A stretch of DNA of 64,000 nucleotides from Natronosalvus caseinilyticus. GTDB taxonomy: Archaea; Halobacteriota; Halobacteria; Halobacteriales; Natrialbaceae. The translations under genes and the position numbers were made by a program. Where the stretch lies: NCBI RefSeq assembly GCF_017357105.1, contig NZ_CP071596.1, forward strand, positions 2,976,001-3,040,000. Direction: 5' to 3'. Below are positions 9,296 to 17,298 of this stretch, piece by piece. The notes beneath the pieces were generated by a model. The model was not told the origin of the DNA. It was given only the letters and a program-made list of their open reading frames with translations, and ran no database searches. The number at the start of each line of letters is the position of its first letter. Within the stretch, counting starts at the first letter, position 1.

Positions 9296-9718
9296 CTAGA
9301 CACCCTGGAGGTAGGCGCCGGCGAACATCCCGCCGATCGCCCACAGGATCGTGACGTTTCCGATCCCGAGGCTGGCGTAGGCCGCGCCGGGACAGATCCC
9401 GGAGAGGCCCCAGCCGACGCCGAAGATGGCGCCGCCGATCAGGACGTTCCGGTCGAACGACTTCAGGCGACGGCCGTAGGTGTCGCCGGTCAGCGGCGCC
9501 CGTTCGCGAAGGCGCGGCGTGATCCAGAACGCGATGCCCGAGATGATCGCCGCGCCGAACATCACGAACAGCAGGCCGAAGTCGTCGAACTGGAGGAAAT
9601 CCAGCACGACTTCCGGCCGGGCCATGTGACTGTAGGCGAGGCCGAACCCGAAGATCAGGCCGCCGACGAGAATCAACGGCATGAACAGCGGGTGCCGTTC
9701 GGGCCCACTCGCGCTCAT
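9296..9718 (-). CDS. YeeE/YedE-type transporter, C-terminal subunit
   Basis: 140 residues from ATG 9718 (MSASGPERHP), four TM segments, with the conserved Cys motif GWGLSGICPGAAYASLG near residue 105. It corresponds to the second half of YeeE/YedE (TsuA-like) proteins, which import thiosulfate through relay cysteines. The start overlaps the stop of the partner gene by 4 nt, so the two halves are translated together and should form one channel. Confidence 0.92.
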   Translation of the reverse strand: MSASGPERHPLFMPLILVGGLIFGFGLAYSHMARPEVVLDFLQFDDFGLLFVMFGAAIISGIAFWITPRLRERAPLTGDTYGRRLKSFDRNVLIGGAIFGVGWGLSGICPGAAYASLGIGNVTILWAIGGMFAGAYLQGV

Positions 9719-10254
9719 GGGCTCACCCCCAGTGCAGAGACCAGCTGTGCGGTCACGATCGCCACCGCCAGGAACGTCACGACGCCGACGATCGAGGTCT
9801 TCGAGGCCGAGCCGACGCCGCAAACGCCGTGACCCGACGTACAGCCCTTCCCGACGCGCGTGCCGATACCGACGAACACGCCGCCGACCAGGAGTCGCCA
9901 CGGCTGGACGTCGGTCGTCCAGGCGCCGCCCTGCCAGACGACGGCGTAGACCGCCGCCCCCAGAACGATCCCGAGGGTGAAGACGACGCGCCAGTCTCGA
10001 GACGCCCGATACTGCTGGAACCGGGACTGGTCCGAGACGTACGACAGCGTCGACTCGAGGAACGTGCTCGCACCGGCGGCGATGCCCGTCCCGAGGTAGA
10101 TTGCGACCGCGCCGAGACCGACGAGTAAGCCCCCGGCGGCGTACCGCGAAATGCCGTTCGGGAAGAGGTCGGCGGGTGGCGTCAGTTGCAGTGGCAGGTG
10201 CAGTTGTAAGGGCAGTTGCGGGTACAGTTGTAGGGACAGGAGTTCAGCGATCAC
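9715..10254 (-). CDS. YeeE/YedE-type transporter, N-terminal subunit
   Basis: 179 residues, four to five TM segments after a Leu/Pro-rich N-terminus. The motif GKGCTSGHGVCGVGSASK near residue 135 holds the two cysteines characteristic of the YeeE family. It lies 11 bp downstream of the rhodanese-persulfide dioxygenase gene and overlaps the second transporter half. The three genes form one leftward sulfur operon, probably bringing in thiosulfate or a similar sulfane-sulfur compound. Confidence 0.92.
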   Translation of the reverse strand: MIAELLSLQLYPQLPLQLHLPLQLTPPADLFPNGISRYAAGGLLVGLGAVAIYLGTGIAAGASTFLESTLSYVSDQSRFQQYRASRDWRVVFTLGIVLGAAVYAVVWQGGAWTTDVQPWRLLVGGVFVGIGTRVGKGCTSGHGVCGVGSASKTSIVGVVTFLAVAIVTAQLVSALGVSP

Positions 10255-10265
10255 GGGTATCTGGA

Positions 10266-11459
10266 TCAGTCGTCAGCCAGGGAATCCTGGCTGGCGGCGC
10301 AGTTGTTCGGGCCGAGCTCGAGTTCGAACGCCTCGTCGTTCTCGGCGGTCTGCTGTCCCAGGTTCGTCGCGATGATGTCCTCGTAGTTGGCCGGACGGGG
10401 CGGCATGTCCGCGAGGATCAGATCGACGAACTCGTCTTCGTCCATCGTGAGGGCGTCCATGCGGTCGACGAGGTCGCCGATCGGCGCCGTGTACGTCCCG
10501 TCCTCGGCGGGGACGGCCGCGTCGCTGAAGTGAGCCCCGCCGACGAGCGTGTCCTCGGGCAGGGTCAGCACTCGCTCTTGCAACGATTCGTACAGCGTGC
10601 GCGCGGCGTCTTCCGCGCCGTCGTCGCCCTCTTCGAGGTCCGGCCGGGCAACGCTCTCGACGAACAGGCCGTCTCCGGTCGCGAGCAGGCCGTCGTCGAT
10701 CAGGTAGGAGGTCATCCCTGAGGTGTGTCCGGGCGTGTAGACTGCCTCGATCGTGGCGTCGCCAACCGCAAATTCGTCCCCGTCCTCGGCCAGCGTCACG
10801 TCGTCGGTGTAGGTGACCCCGCGGTCGGCCGCGGGCGCGGGGAGAACGCTCACGACGCCCTCCTCGGCGAGCGATCGAAGTCCCGAGATGTGGTCCGCGT
10901 GTACGTGCGTGTCGAACGCGTACGTCAGGTTGACACCGAGGTCGTCGGCGTCCTCGAGGTAGCGGTCAGTGAAGGCACGCAGCGGGTCGATCACGGCGGC
11001 GTCGTCGCCGTCGTAGAGCAGGTAGCCCAGGCAGCCCGAGGAGGGACGCTGGTACTGGAGCAGGGTGCCGGCGCCGTCGTAGTTCGTGACTTCGCGGGCC
11101 TCGTAGATGCGCGCCCACCCGTTCATCCCGTCCTCGAGGTGGTTGACGTCGTAGCCGCGCTCCTCGAGCGCCCCGGCGACGAACTCGCTGGCGCCGCCTT
11201 TCGCACAGAGGACGGTGACTTCGCGGTCGTCCGGAATCTGTGCAAGCACGTCGTCGTCGATTTCGTCGTCCAGAAATTCGAAGTACGGGACGTTGATCGT
11301 CTCGACGGTGTCACCCTCGATGCGCCACTTGTCGTAATCCGACTGCATACGGGCGTCGAGGATTGTGACTGATTCTCCATCGTCGATGCTGGCTTTCAAC
11401 TCCACAGGTGTGATCGAATCGACTGCAACGTCGGGCGTTGGAAAGTCCATTTCGCTCAT
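10266..11459 (-). CDS. Rhodanese - persulfide dioxygenase-like fusion
   Basis: 397 residues from ATG 11459. Residues 12-122 are a rhodanese domain with active-site loop C85-AKGGAS. Residues 135-390 are a metallo-beta-lactamase domain of the ETHE1/persulfide dioxygenase type: THVHADH at 184-190, GHT at 244-246 and the bridging Asp in TGDGLF near 263. In bacterial fusions the order is usually dioxygenase first and rhodanese last; here the rhodanese is first. Expected role: move sulfane sulfur onto a thiol and oxidise the persulfide to sulfite. First gene of the operon with the YeeE halves. ATG 11468 is an alternative start. Confidence 0.93.
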   Translation of the reverse strand: MSEMDFPTPDVAVDSITPVELKASIDDGESVTILDARMQSDYDKWRIEGDTVETINVPYFEFLDDEIDDDVLAQIPDDREVTVLCAKGGASEFVAGALEERGYDVNHLEDGMNGWARIYEAREVTNYDGAGTLLQYQRPSSGCLGYLLYDGDDAAVIDPLRAFTDRYLEDADDLGVNLTYAFDTHVHADHISGLRSLAEEGVVSVLPAPAADRGVTYTDDVTLAEDGDEFAVGDATIEAVYTPGHTSGMTSYLIDDGLLATGDGLFVESVARPDLEEGDDGAEDAARTLYESLQERVLTLPEDTLVGGAHFSDAAVPAEDGTYTAPIGDLVDRMDALTMDEDEFVDLILADMPPRPANYEDIIATNLGQQTAENDEAFELELGPNNCAASQDSLADD

Positions 11460-11489
11460 GGTGTACATCCCTCTGTACCTGGCGCCCCC

Positions 11490-11550
11490 ACTTAAGAGTT
11501 TGTATAGTAGTTCCAAATATATGCAATACTATCTTTGCCGTCTGGTCGAC
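11490..11550 (-). promoter_or_regulatory. Promoter side of the leftward sulfur operon with an inverted repeat
   Basis: On the minus strand a CTTAAG box sits about 34 nt upstream of ATG 11459. Just beyond it the + strand reads ATAGTA, 17 nt, TACTAT, a small inverted repeat around CCAAATATATGC. Only a candidate regulatory site. Confidence 0.35.
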
Positions 11551-11658
11551 GATATCCTGAATAACGCGTGTAGTGGTGTGAACGAGCAATTATAGTCATC
11601 ACCCTACATTGCGGTGGTTCACGAGAGAGGCAATAATCGATACGCTTTTATTCCCCTG

Positions 11659-11688
11659 TATGGTATTGTGGGGTAGATCCAATACATA
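11659..11688 (+). promoter_or_regulatory. Inverted repeat near the expected tusA transcription start
   Basis: TATGGTATTGTGG (11659-11671) and CCAATACATA (11679-11688) pair with one bulged base around a 7-nt centre. A T-rich TATA candidate (CTTTTA) lies at 11645-11650, so the repeat would sit across the expected start point. That is a good place for a repressor or redox switch of the sulfur genes. Confidence 0.5.
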
Positions 11689-11702
11689 GCACACGATAAC
11701 CA

Positions 11703-11948
11703 ATGAGTTCAGAATACACCGTTACGGAGACGCTCGACGTGAAAGGACAGTCTTGCCCAATACCCATCGTGAAGACCAAGCAGGCCATCGACGACCTCGA
11801 CGACGGCGACGTTCTCGAGGTCGTGGCGACCGACTCGGGTAGCATGAGCGACATTCGGGGCTGGGCCGAGGGAATCGACGGCGTCGAACTCCTCGACCAG
11901 GTCGAATCGGACGACCTCTACACGCACTACGTGAAGAAAACCGAGTAA
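11703..11948 (+). CDS. tusA: TusA/SirA-family sulfur carrier
   Basis: 81 residues. The catalytic Cys lies in GQSCPIPIVKTKQAI (C18), and the body has the beta-alpha-beta TusA pattern with VVATDSGSMSDIRGW. It carries sulfur as a persulfide between donors such as rhodanese and acceptors such as DsrE2. Followed after 1 nt by the DsrE2-like gene, so co-transcribed. Divergent from the rhodanese-dioxygenase operon. Confidence 0.95.
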   Translation: MSSEYTVTETLDVKGQSCPIPIVKTKQAIDDLDDGDVLEVVATDSGSMSDIRGWAEGIDGVELLDQVESDDLYTHYVKKTE

Positions 11949-11949
11949 C

Positions 11950-12528
11950 ATGAGCACCGACAACGCAACCCCATCGATCGACGGTAGCGAGTTCGACGCC
12001 GCCGACGTGGAGGCCCTGCTCGAGCGCGTCGAGGAACTCGAGGACACCGTCGCCGACCTGGACGACGACCAGAAGAAGATGACGATCGTCGCGACGCAGG
12101 GCAGTTTCGACATGGCGTACCCGCCACTGATCCTCGCGAGCACGGCAGCCGCCTTCGGCTGGGACGTCGTCGTCTTCCACACGTTCTGGGGGCTCGACAT
12201 TCTCCACGAGGAGAAGTCCCAGAACCTCAAGCTGAGCGCCGTCGGTAACCCGAACATGCCGATGCCGAACGCGCTGGCCGCGCTCCCCGGAATGGACTCG
12301 ATGGCGACGAAGATGATGCAGAAGAAAATCGACGAGAACGGCACGGCTACCATCGAGGAGCTTATCGACCTTTCCCTCGAGAGTGGAGTCGACCTCCAGG
12401 CCTGCCAGATGACCATCGAGCTGATGGACTACGACGAGGACGACTTCTACGACGGCGTGACGACCGGCGTCGGGGCCGCGACGGCGCTCCAGCACATGGC
12501 TGAGTCGGACATCCAGCTCCTGGTCTAA
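11950..12528 (+). CDS. DsrE2-like peroxiredoxin-family sulfur carrier
   Basis: 192 residues. It begins with an acidic coiled-coil stretch (about 15-42), then the DsrE2/DrsH pattern KKMTIVATQGSFDMAYPPLILASTAAAFGWDVVVFHTFWGLDIL, and a late Cys in LQACQMTIELM. Members of this group pass sulfur to or from TusA and often have a membrane link; no TM segment is seen here. Second gene of the tusA operon, 2 bp before the next gene. Confidence 0.92.
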   Translation: MSTDNATPSIDGSEFDAADVEALLERVEELEDTVADLDDDQKKMTIVATQGSFDMAYPPLILASTAAAFGWDVVVFHTFWGLDILHEEKSQNLKLSAVGNPNMPMPNALAALPGMDSMATKMMQKKIDENGTATIEELIDLSLESGVDLQACQMTIELMDYDEDDFYDGVTTGVGAATALQHMAESDIQLLV

Positions 12529-12530
12529 CC

Positions 12531-12785
12531 ATGAGCATGGCACCAGACGATGCACCCGATTCGTGGGCGACGGATCCGAGTTTGCGCGTCATCGAAACCG
12601 TCGCCGAGGCCGACGGAATCGATCCAGAAGCCTGTAAACCACCGCTCAACGACGTCGTCGACCCGTCCGCTCTCGACCAGATCTTCCTGGAGACGGGACC
12701 AGCGGCACCGTTCAGGCAAGTGAGTTTCGAGTACCGTGGCTACGACGTCACCGTCCACTCCGACGGTCGTGTCACGCTCGAGTGA
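12531..12785 (+). CDS. Small HalOD1 output-domain protein
   Basis: 84 residues consisting only of a HalOD1 domain: VIETVAEADGIDPEACKPPLNDVVDPSALDQIF, then a beta-rich end with VSFEYRGYDVTVHSDGRVTL. HalOD1 is a haloarchaeal domain usually found as output of signalling proteins; its binding partner is not known. Third gene of the tusA operon, 2 bp after dsrE2. Confidence 0.85.
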   Translation: MSMAPDDAPDSWATDPSLRVIETVAEADGIDPEACKPPLNDVVDPSALDQIFLETGPAAPFRQVSFEYRGYDVTVHSDGRVTLE

Positions 12786-12795
12786 GACACTCCTT

Positions 12796-12876
12796 TCTGT
12801 GACTACGTTCGAGGTCGAGAAGTCTGTGGCTGCGTATGGATTCGAGAGGTCTATGACTGCGTTTGGAGTCGAGAAA
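12796..12876 (+). repeat. Three tandem copies of a 27-bp repeat
   Basis: Units at 12796-12822, 12823-12849 and 12850-12876 share the pattern TCTGTGACTGCGT...TCGAGA, with about 75-80 percent identity between copies. They fill the gap between the convergent tusA operon and the aldehyde dehydrogenase gene. Confidence 0.85.
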
Positions 12877-12922
12877 TATCGCTCGCACCGAACTCGAGCG
12901 GAGGATCGCTCACGCGTACGTA

Positions 12923-14449
12923 TTAGAACGGATACTCCCGACGGTCGTGCTGGAGCGAGATCCACTTCTTCTCGGTCATCTCGTCCATGATGTCAGTCCC
13001 GTTGTAGCCGCCGACACCGGACGCCTTCGTGCCGCTGAACGGAACGTGAGCCTCGTCGTTGACCGGCTGGTCGTTGACGTGGACCATTCCCGTCTCCATC
13101 CGCTCGGCGATTTGCATTCCCGTTCCGACGTCGCCGGCGTGGACCGATCCCGAGAGGCCGTACTCGGTGTCGTTGTGGACCTCGATCGCCTCGTCGACGC
13201 TCGAGACGCTGATCACCGGCGCGATGGGGCCGAAGTGTTCGTTGCACGCGGCGGCCATGTCGTTCGTGACGCCGGAGAGTACAGTTGGGGCGACGAGCAG
13301 GGAGTCGCTGGGTCCGTTTTCGCGCTCGTCAGGTCCTCCATCGCCACCGCTATCCATCGGTACCGTCTCGCCGCCCGTCTCGAGCGTCGCCCCGGCCTCG
13401 ACCGTCTCCTCGACGTAGCCCAGCATCTCGTCGCGCTGGGATTCGTCGATGACCGGGCCGACCACCGTATCGGGGTCGTGAGCGCTGCCGACCGGGAGAG
13501 ATTCAGCGCGGTCGGTGAGCCGATCGACGTACTCGTCGTAGACGTCCTCGTGCACGATGTGGCGGTTGATGGAGATACAGACCTGTCCCTGGTGGACGAA
13601 GGTCCCGAAGACCGCCGAATCGACGGCCGCCTCGAGGTCGGCGTCGGCAGTCACGATGTGTCCGTTGTTTCCGCCCAACTCGAGCGCGATCACGGAGAGG
13701 TTCTCGCCGCCGGTCGTCGCGACGCCGCGGCCGACCGGGGTCGAACCGGTGAACGCGACGACGTCGCTCTCGGGGTGAGCGACCACCGGATCGCCAATCT
13801 CTGAACCGCTCCCGGTGACGACGTTCAGGAGGCCATCCGGCAAGCCCGCCTCTTCGTACAGTTTCGCGATCAGGAGCCCGCCCGTGATCGGCGTGTTCGA
13901 CGCGGGTTTGAGCACGACGGCGTTGCCGGTCGCGATGGCGGGCGCGACGGCCCGCCCCGAGAGATTGAGGGGGAAGTTCCACGGCGAGATGACCGTGACG
14001 ACGCCCTGCGGTTCTCGCCTGACGAGGTTTTCCTTGCCCGGCACGTTCGAGTCGGCCTGCTCGCCCTTCATGCGGCGGGGGAGCGTCGCGGCCTCCATCG
14101 CCTGGTCCGCGGCGATCTGGACCGACGTTTCGCCCATGATCCGAGAGCCGCCCGCCTCGTGGGCCAGGAGGTCCACGATTTCGTCTTCGTACTCCTGAAG
14201 CAGGTTCGCCACCTCGAGGGCGACGCGCTCGCGCTCGATGGGTGGGGCCTCTCGCCACTCGGCCTGTGCCGATGCCGCGGCCTCGAACGCTGCGTCGACG
14301 TCGGCTTCCGTCCCCGCAGGGACGCGGGCGATTTCCTCGCGACTCGAGGGATCATCGACAGAGATTTCTTCGTCGCCGTCTGATTCCGTCCATTCGCCGT
14401 CTATGTAGAGTGCGTTCCAGTCTGCGTCGATCGAGAAGGTATTCGGCAT
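12923..14449 (-). CDS. NAD(P)-dependent aldehyde dehydrogenase
   Basis: 508 residues, full-length ALDH superfamily. Catalytic residues are visible: PWNFP with N158, LELGGNN with E257, GQVCIS with nucleophile C291, and the late FGPIAPV motif. An acidic Gly/Asp insert (about 380-397) is an extra surface loop. Substrate cannot be inferred; the salicylaldehyde/vanillin dehydrogenase-like subgroup is possible from the ETSVQIAADQAM and INRH motifs. Monocistronic and convergent with the tusA operon. Confidence 0.95.
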   Translation of the reverse strand: MPNTFSIDADWNALYIDGEWTESDGDEEISVDDPSSREEIARVPAGTEADVDAAFEAAASAQAEWREAPPIERERVALEVANLLQEYEDEIVDLLAHEAGGSRIMGETSVQIAADQAMEAATLPRRMKGEQADSNVPGKENLVRREPQGVVTVISPWNFPLNLSGRAVAPAIATGNAVVLKPASNTPITGGLLIAKLYEEAGLPDGLLNVVTGSGSEIGDPVVAHPESDVVAFTGSTPVGRGVATTGGENLSVIALELGGNNGHIVTADADLEAAVDSAVFGTFVHQGQVCISINRHIVHEDVYDEYVDRLTDRAESLPVGSAHDPDTVVGPVIDESQRDEMLGYVEETVEAGATLETGGETVPMDSGGDGGPDERENGPSDSLLVAPTVLSGVTNDMAAACNEHFGPIAPVISVSSVDEAIEVHNDTEYGLSGSVHAGDVGTGMQIAERMETGMVHVNDQPVNDEAHVPFSGTKASGVGGYNGTDIMDEMTEKKWISLQHDRREYPF

Positions 14450-14746
14450 ATCCTACCTCACGGGAAATCGCTGTGTAATACCCAGGCTTGCCTCTTCAGA
14501 CGTGGTGGAATTGATGGACAGGCGCTCAACTGCCGCACAATAGACTGTGGTACAGGTCGAGAATTCCCAGATCAGTATGCTGGGCTCACGAACCGTCTCG
14601 AGCCTGGTCGCCCTAACACGAGGGAGGTTCGTCGCCGTTACTGGTGCAGCGTTTTGTCTCTGGCCTCGAGGCGAAGTTGCGTTTCGTTTCCGAGGCGAAA
14701 GTCGAGTTGCGTCGCCTACCGAGACGAAGTTACGCAACCATCACGA
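14450..14746. other. Promoter region of the aldehyde dehydrogenase gene; degenerate repeats
   Basis: 297 bp. Near 14485 the minus strand has a GTATTACAC TATA candidate for the dehydrogenase. Positions 14665-14735 hold three drifting copies of a CGAGGCGAAGTTGCGT unit. No gene seen. Confidence 0.5.
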
Positions 14747-17023
14747 TCACGCGGTATCGTTCTCGTCACCCCCGTTTGATTCGGTCTCGTTTCCGTCGGC
14801 GGTCTCGTTTCCGTCGGCGGTCTCGTTCCCGTCGTCCGTTCCTTCGTCCTGCTCCGTATCGTCACCCGCATCGCTTTCATCGTCGTCCGTCTCGCTTTCG
14901 TCTCCTTCACCGTCTTCTTCGTCGCCTTCTTCCTCACCCGTCTCCTGTGCGACCGAATCTTCGTGCGGTTCGATCTCCTCGCCATCTTCCTCCGAGACGA
15001 TACGGTACACTTCGCCCGTTTCGCCGTCGGTGTACCGTGCCGTCGTCAGGACGTACAGTTCGCCGTCGTGGTCCCGACCGAACGAGAGGACGAATCGGTT
15101 GATCGCATTCTCGGGCGCGTTGGCAACCGAAAGCCGGATGATGTCCCACAGGTCCTCCTCGCTTCGATCGGCCATCGGCTCGTACTCCTCGAGCGGCGAC
15201 GCGAAGAGCGCCCCCGACGGTCGTTCGAACGCGTCGCTCCAGTCGCCGAAGACGTAGTGGCCCTCGAGCGCCGGTGCCGCCTCGCCCTCGTAGACGTAGC
15301 CGCCGGTAATCGAGATGCCGATGGTCTCCTCGCCGACCTGGTGTGGGTAGTGGATGACGGGATCGAGCAGCGGTTCGCCGCCGCGAACGTCATCGGGAGT
15401 TTGCGACGGGCACTCCGAGGGCGGAGCGTTCGGATCGGCCGTCGAGAAGCACTCGATGCCCTCCTTGACGTTCCAGCCGTAGTTGCCGCCGTTCTCGACG
15501 ATGTTGACCTCTTCGTACAGGTTCTGCCCGACGTCTGCGACGAAGAGACGACCCTCGCCGTCGAACGAGACACGCCACGGGTTGCGAAGCCCCCAGGCGA
15601 AGTACTCGTCGAAGCCATCCTCGCTGTCGACGAACGGGTTGTCGTCCGGGATGGCGTAGGGTTTGTCGTCCTCGCCTTCGCTGTCGACGTCGATCCGGTG
15701 AATCCCGCCGAGCAGGGTCTCGGTCGTGTTCTGGGCGTTGCCGCCCTCGTTCTCGTCGTACCAGTCTTCCAGGTGGCCGAAGCCGATGTCGTCCGCTCCG
15801 CCGCCGTCGCCCAGTGCCCAGTACAGGTAGCCGTCCGGCCCGAATACGACGGGGCCGCCGTTGTGGTTGAACTGCGGTTGGTCCACCTCGATGAGAATCC
15901 GCTCCGAATCGAGGTCGACCGACGCGAAGTCCTCCGTCGCCTGGAACTCGGCGAGGACGGCCGTGTGGTCGTAGGACTCTTCCGCTTCGTCCTCCTCGCT
16001 CGAGTCTTCGCTGCCGTTCTCGTCGTCGCTTGCGTTTTCGTCGTCGGCCTCGCTGTCGTCACTCGCGTTCTCGTCTGTGGTACTGTCGGTTTCGTTCGCA
16101 TCGTCGCTCGAGTCGTCACCGGTTTCGGCTTCGTCCCCGCTCTCGGCGCTACCGTCGCTCGAGTCCTCACGCAGGGGCGCGCTGTAGTAGACGAAGAGCC
16201 GGCGATTCTCCTGGTACTCGGGGTGGAATGCGAGGCCGAGGAGGCCGCGCTCGTCGAACCCCGCATCCGTCGCGGCGCCGACCTCGACCATTCGGTCGGT
16301 GAGGTCGAGGAACTCCGTCGGTTCGCTACCGTTGGCATCGACGTGGTAGATCTGACCCGGTTGATCGAGTACGTAGTAGCAATTTTGCTGCCCGGGTGCC
16401 ACCTCGAACCCGACCGGCGAGACGAACCCACCGGCGACGCGCTCGAGGCCGATCGTGGGGCCCTCGCCGATGACGTCGCTCACGTCCTCCTCAGTCTCGT
16501 CGCCGTCGGCACCGTCGGCTGGTTCGCCGATCTGGATGTCGCCGCGCATCGATCCCGGATGGACTGAGCAGTAGTACTCCGCCATCTCCTCGGTCGCCTC
16601 GAACTCGAGGGTTTGGGTTTCGCCCTGCTCGCTCATTATTTCCGTCCCGACGATGTCGTTCCCGTCCGCGTCGAGAATAATGATGTCGTGTGGAAGGCCG
16701 TCGACGTTCTCCCAGGTTATCGAATACGTCTGGCCGGCCTCGAGCGTCAGCGTCGGATTCGTCTCCCCTTCGATATCGGATGGCGACCGCCCCTCCCAGC
16801 CGGAGGTGACGCCGCCGAGTTCGAACGTCGTTTCTTCCTGGGCGACAGTGAGTCCGCTGAGGCCGGCTACGGCGCCCGCCGTAGCGGTCGCCCGGAGAAA
16901 GGTTCGTCGTGACGGCCACGTTCGTCGACTCGTTCCGTCGCGTAATTCCCCGTCGAGTGTCGTCCGTGCGGTGTCGGACGCCTGTTCGTTGTCAGGTGCC
17001 CGTCCGTTGTCGTGTGGTTTCAT
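14747..17023 (-). CDS. Secreted cupredoxin - PQQ-type sugar dehydrogenase fusion
   Basis: 758 residues. A Tat signal (SRRTFLRA at 38-45, then Ala-rich) is followed by a plastocyanin-like domain at 62-170 with copper ligands H112, C152, H155 and M159. After a short acidic linker comes a soluble aldose-dehydrogenase (GSDH/HHIP-like) beta-propeller at about 190-690: ERGLLGLAFHPEY, FNHNGGPVVFGPDGYLYWALGDGGG, WGLRNPWRVSFD and GGNYGWN. A ~60-residue Asp/Glu/Ser-rich insert interrupts the propeller near 290-350, and the C-terminus is an acidic tail with NETADG repeats. The copper domain is well placed to take electrons from sugar oxidation outside the cell. Confidence 0.9.
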   Translation of the reverse strand: MKPHDNGRAPDNEQASDTARTTLDGELRDGTSRRTWPSRRTFLRATATAGAVAGLSGLTVAQEETTFELGGVTSGWEGRSPSDIEGETNPTLTLEAGQTYSITWENVDGLPHDIIILDADGNDIVGTEIMSEQGETQTLEFEATEEMAEYYCSVHPGSMRGDIQIGEPADGADGDETEEDVSDVIGEGPTIGLERVAGGFVSPVGFEVAPGQQNCYYVLDQPGQIYHVDANGSEPTEFLDLTDRMVEVGAATDAGFDERGLLGLAFHPEYQENRRLFVYYSAPLREDSSDGSAESGDEAETGDDSSDDANETDSTTDENASDDSEADDENASDDENGSEDSSEEDEAEESYDHTAVLAEFQATEDFASVDLDSERILIEVDQPQFNHNGGPVVFGPDGYLYWALGDGGGADDIGFGHLEDWYDENEGGNAQNTTETLLGGIHRIDVDSEGEDDKPYAIPDDNPFVDSEDGFDEYFAWGLRNPWRVSFDGEGRLFVADVGQNLYEEVNIVENGGNYGWNVKEGIECFSTADPNAPPSECPSQTPDDVRGGEPLLDPVIHYPHQVGEETIGISITGGYVYEGEAAPALEGHYVFGDWSDAFERPSGALFASPLEEYEPMADRSEEDLWDIIRLSVANAPENAINRFVLSFGRDHDGELYVLTTARYTDGETGEVYRIVSEEDGEEIEPHEDSVAQETGEEEGDEEDGEGDESETDDDESDAGDDTEQDEGTDDGNETADGNETADGNETESNGGDENDTA

Positions 17024-17298
17024 GTCCCTTCGAGAACAACTCCTGACACCGGAATAACGTGAAGCGACTGTTACGGCGGGTAATCGAGGCTTCGTCGAGG
17101 TAGTGATCCTTTTCTTCGAGAAACAGTCTCGAGCGAGGTCGGTGATCGAACGGGATGCGGAGAGCGAGACTCAGACGAGAGTCGAACTCGAGGAGAGGCC
17201 GATACAAGATGAGGAGAAGAAGGTAGAAGAGGAAAGGTAAGGAGGGAGAGACAAAAAAGAGAGACAGGAGAGCGCGTCCGAGAGTGGGCGCAGCTTGC

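Noticed and set aside
14963-16567. 534-codon plus-strand frame
   Set aside because: Antisense to the sugar dehydrogenase, which has clear domains; long shadow frames are common in G+C-rich coding DNA.
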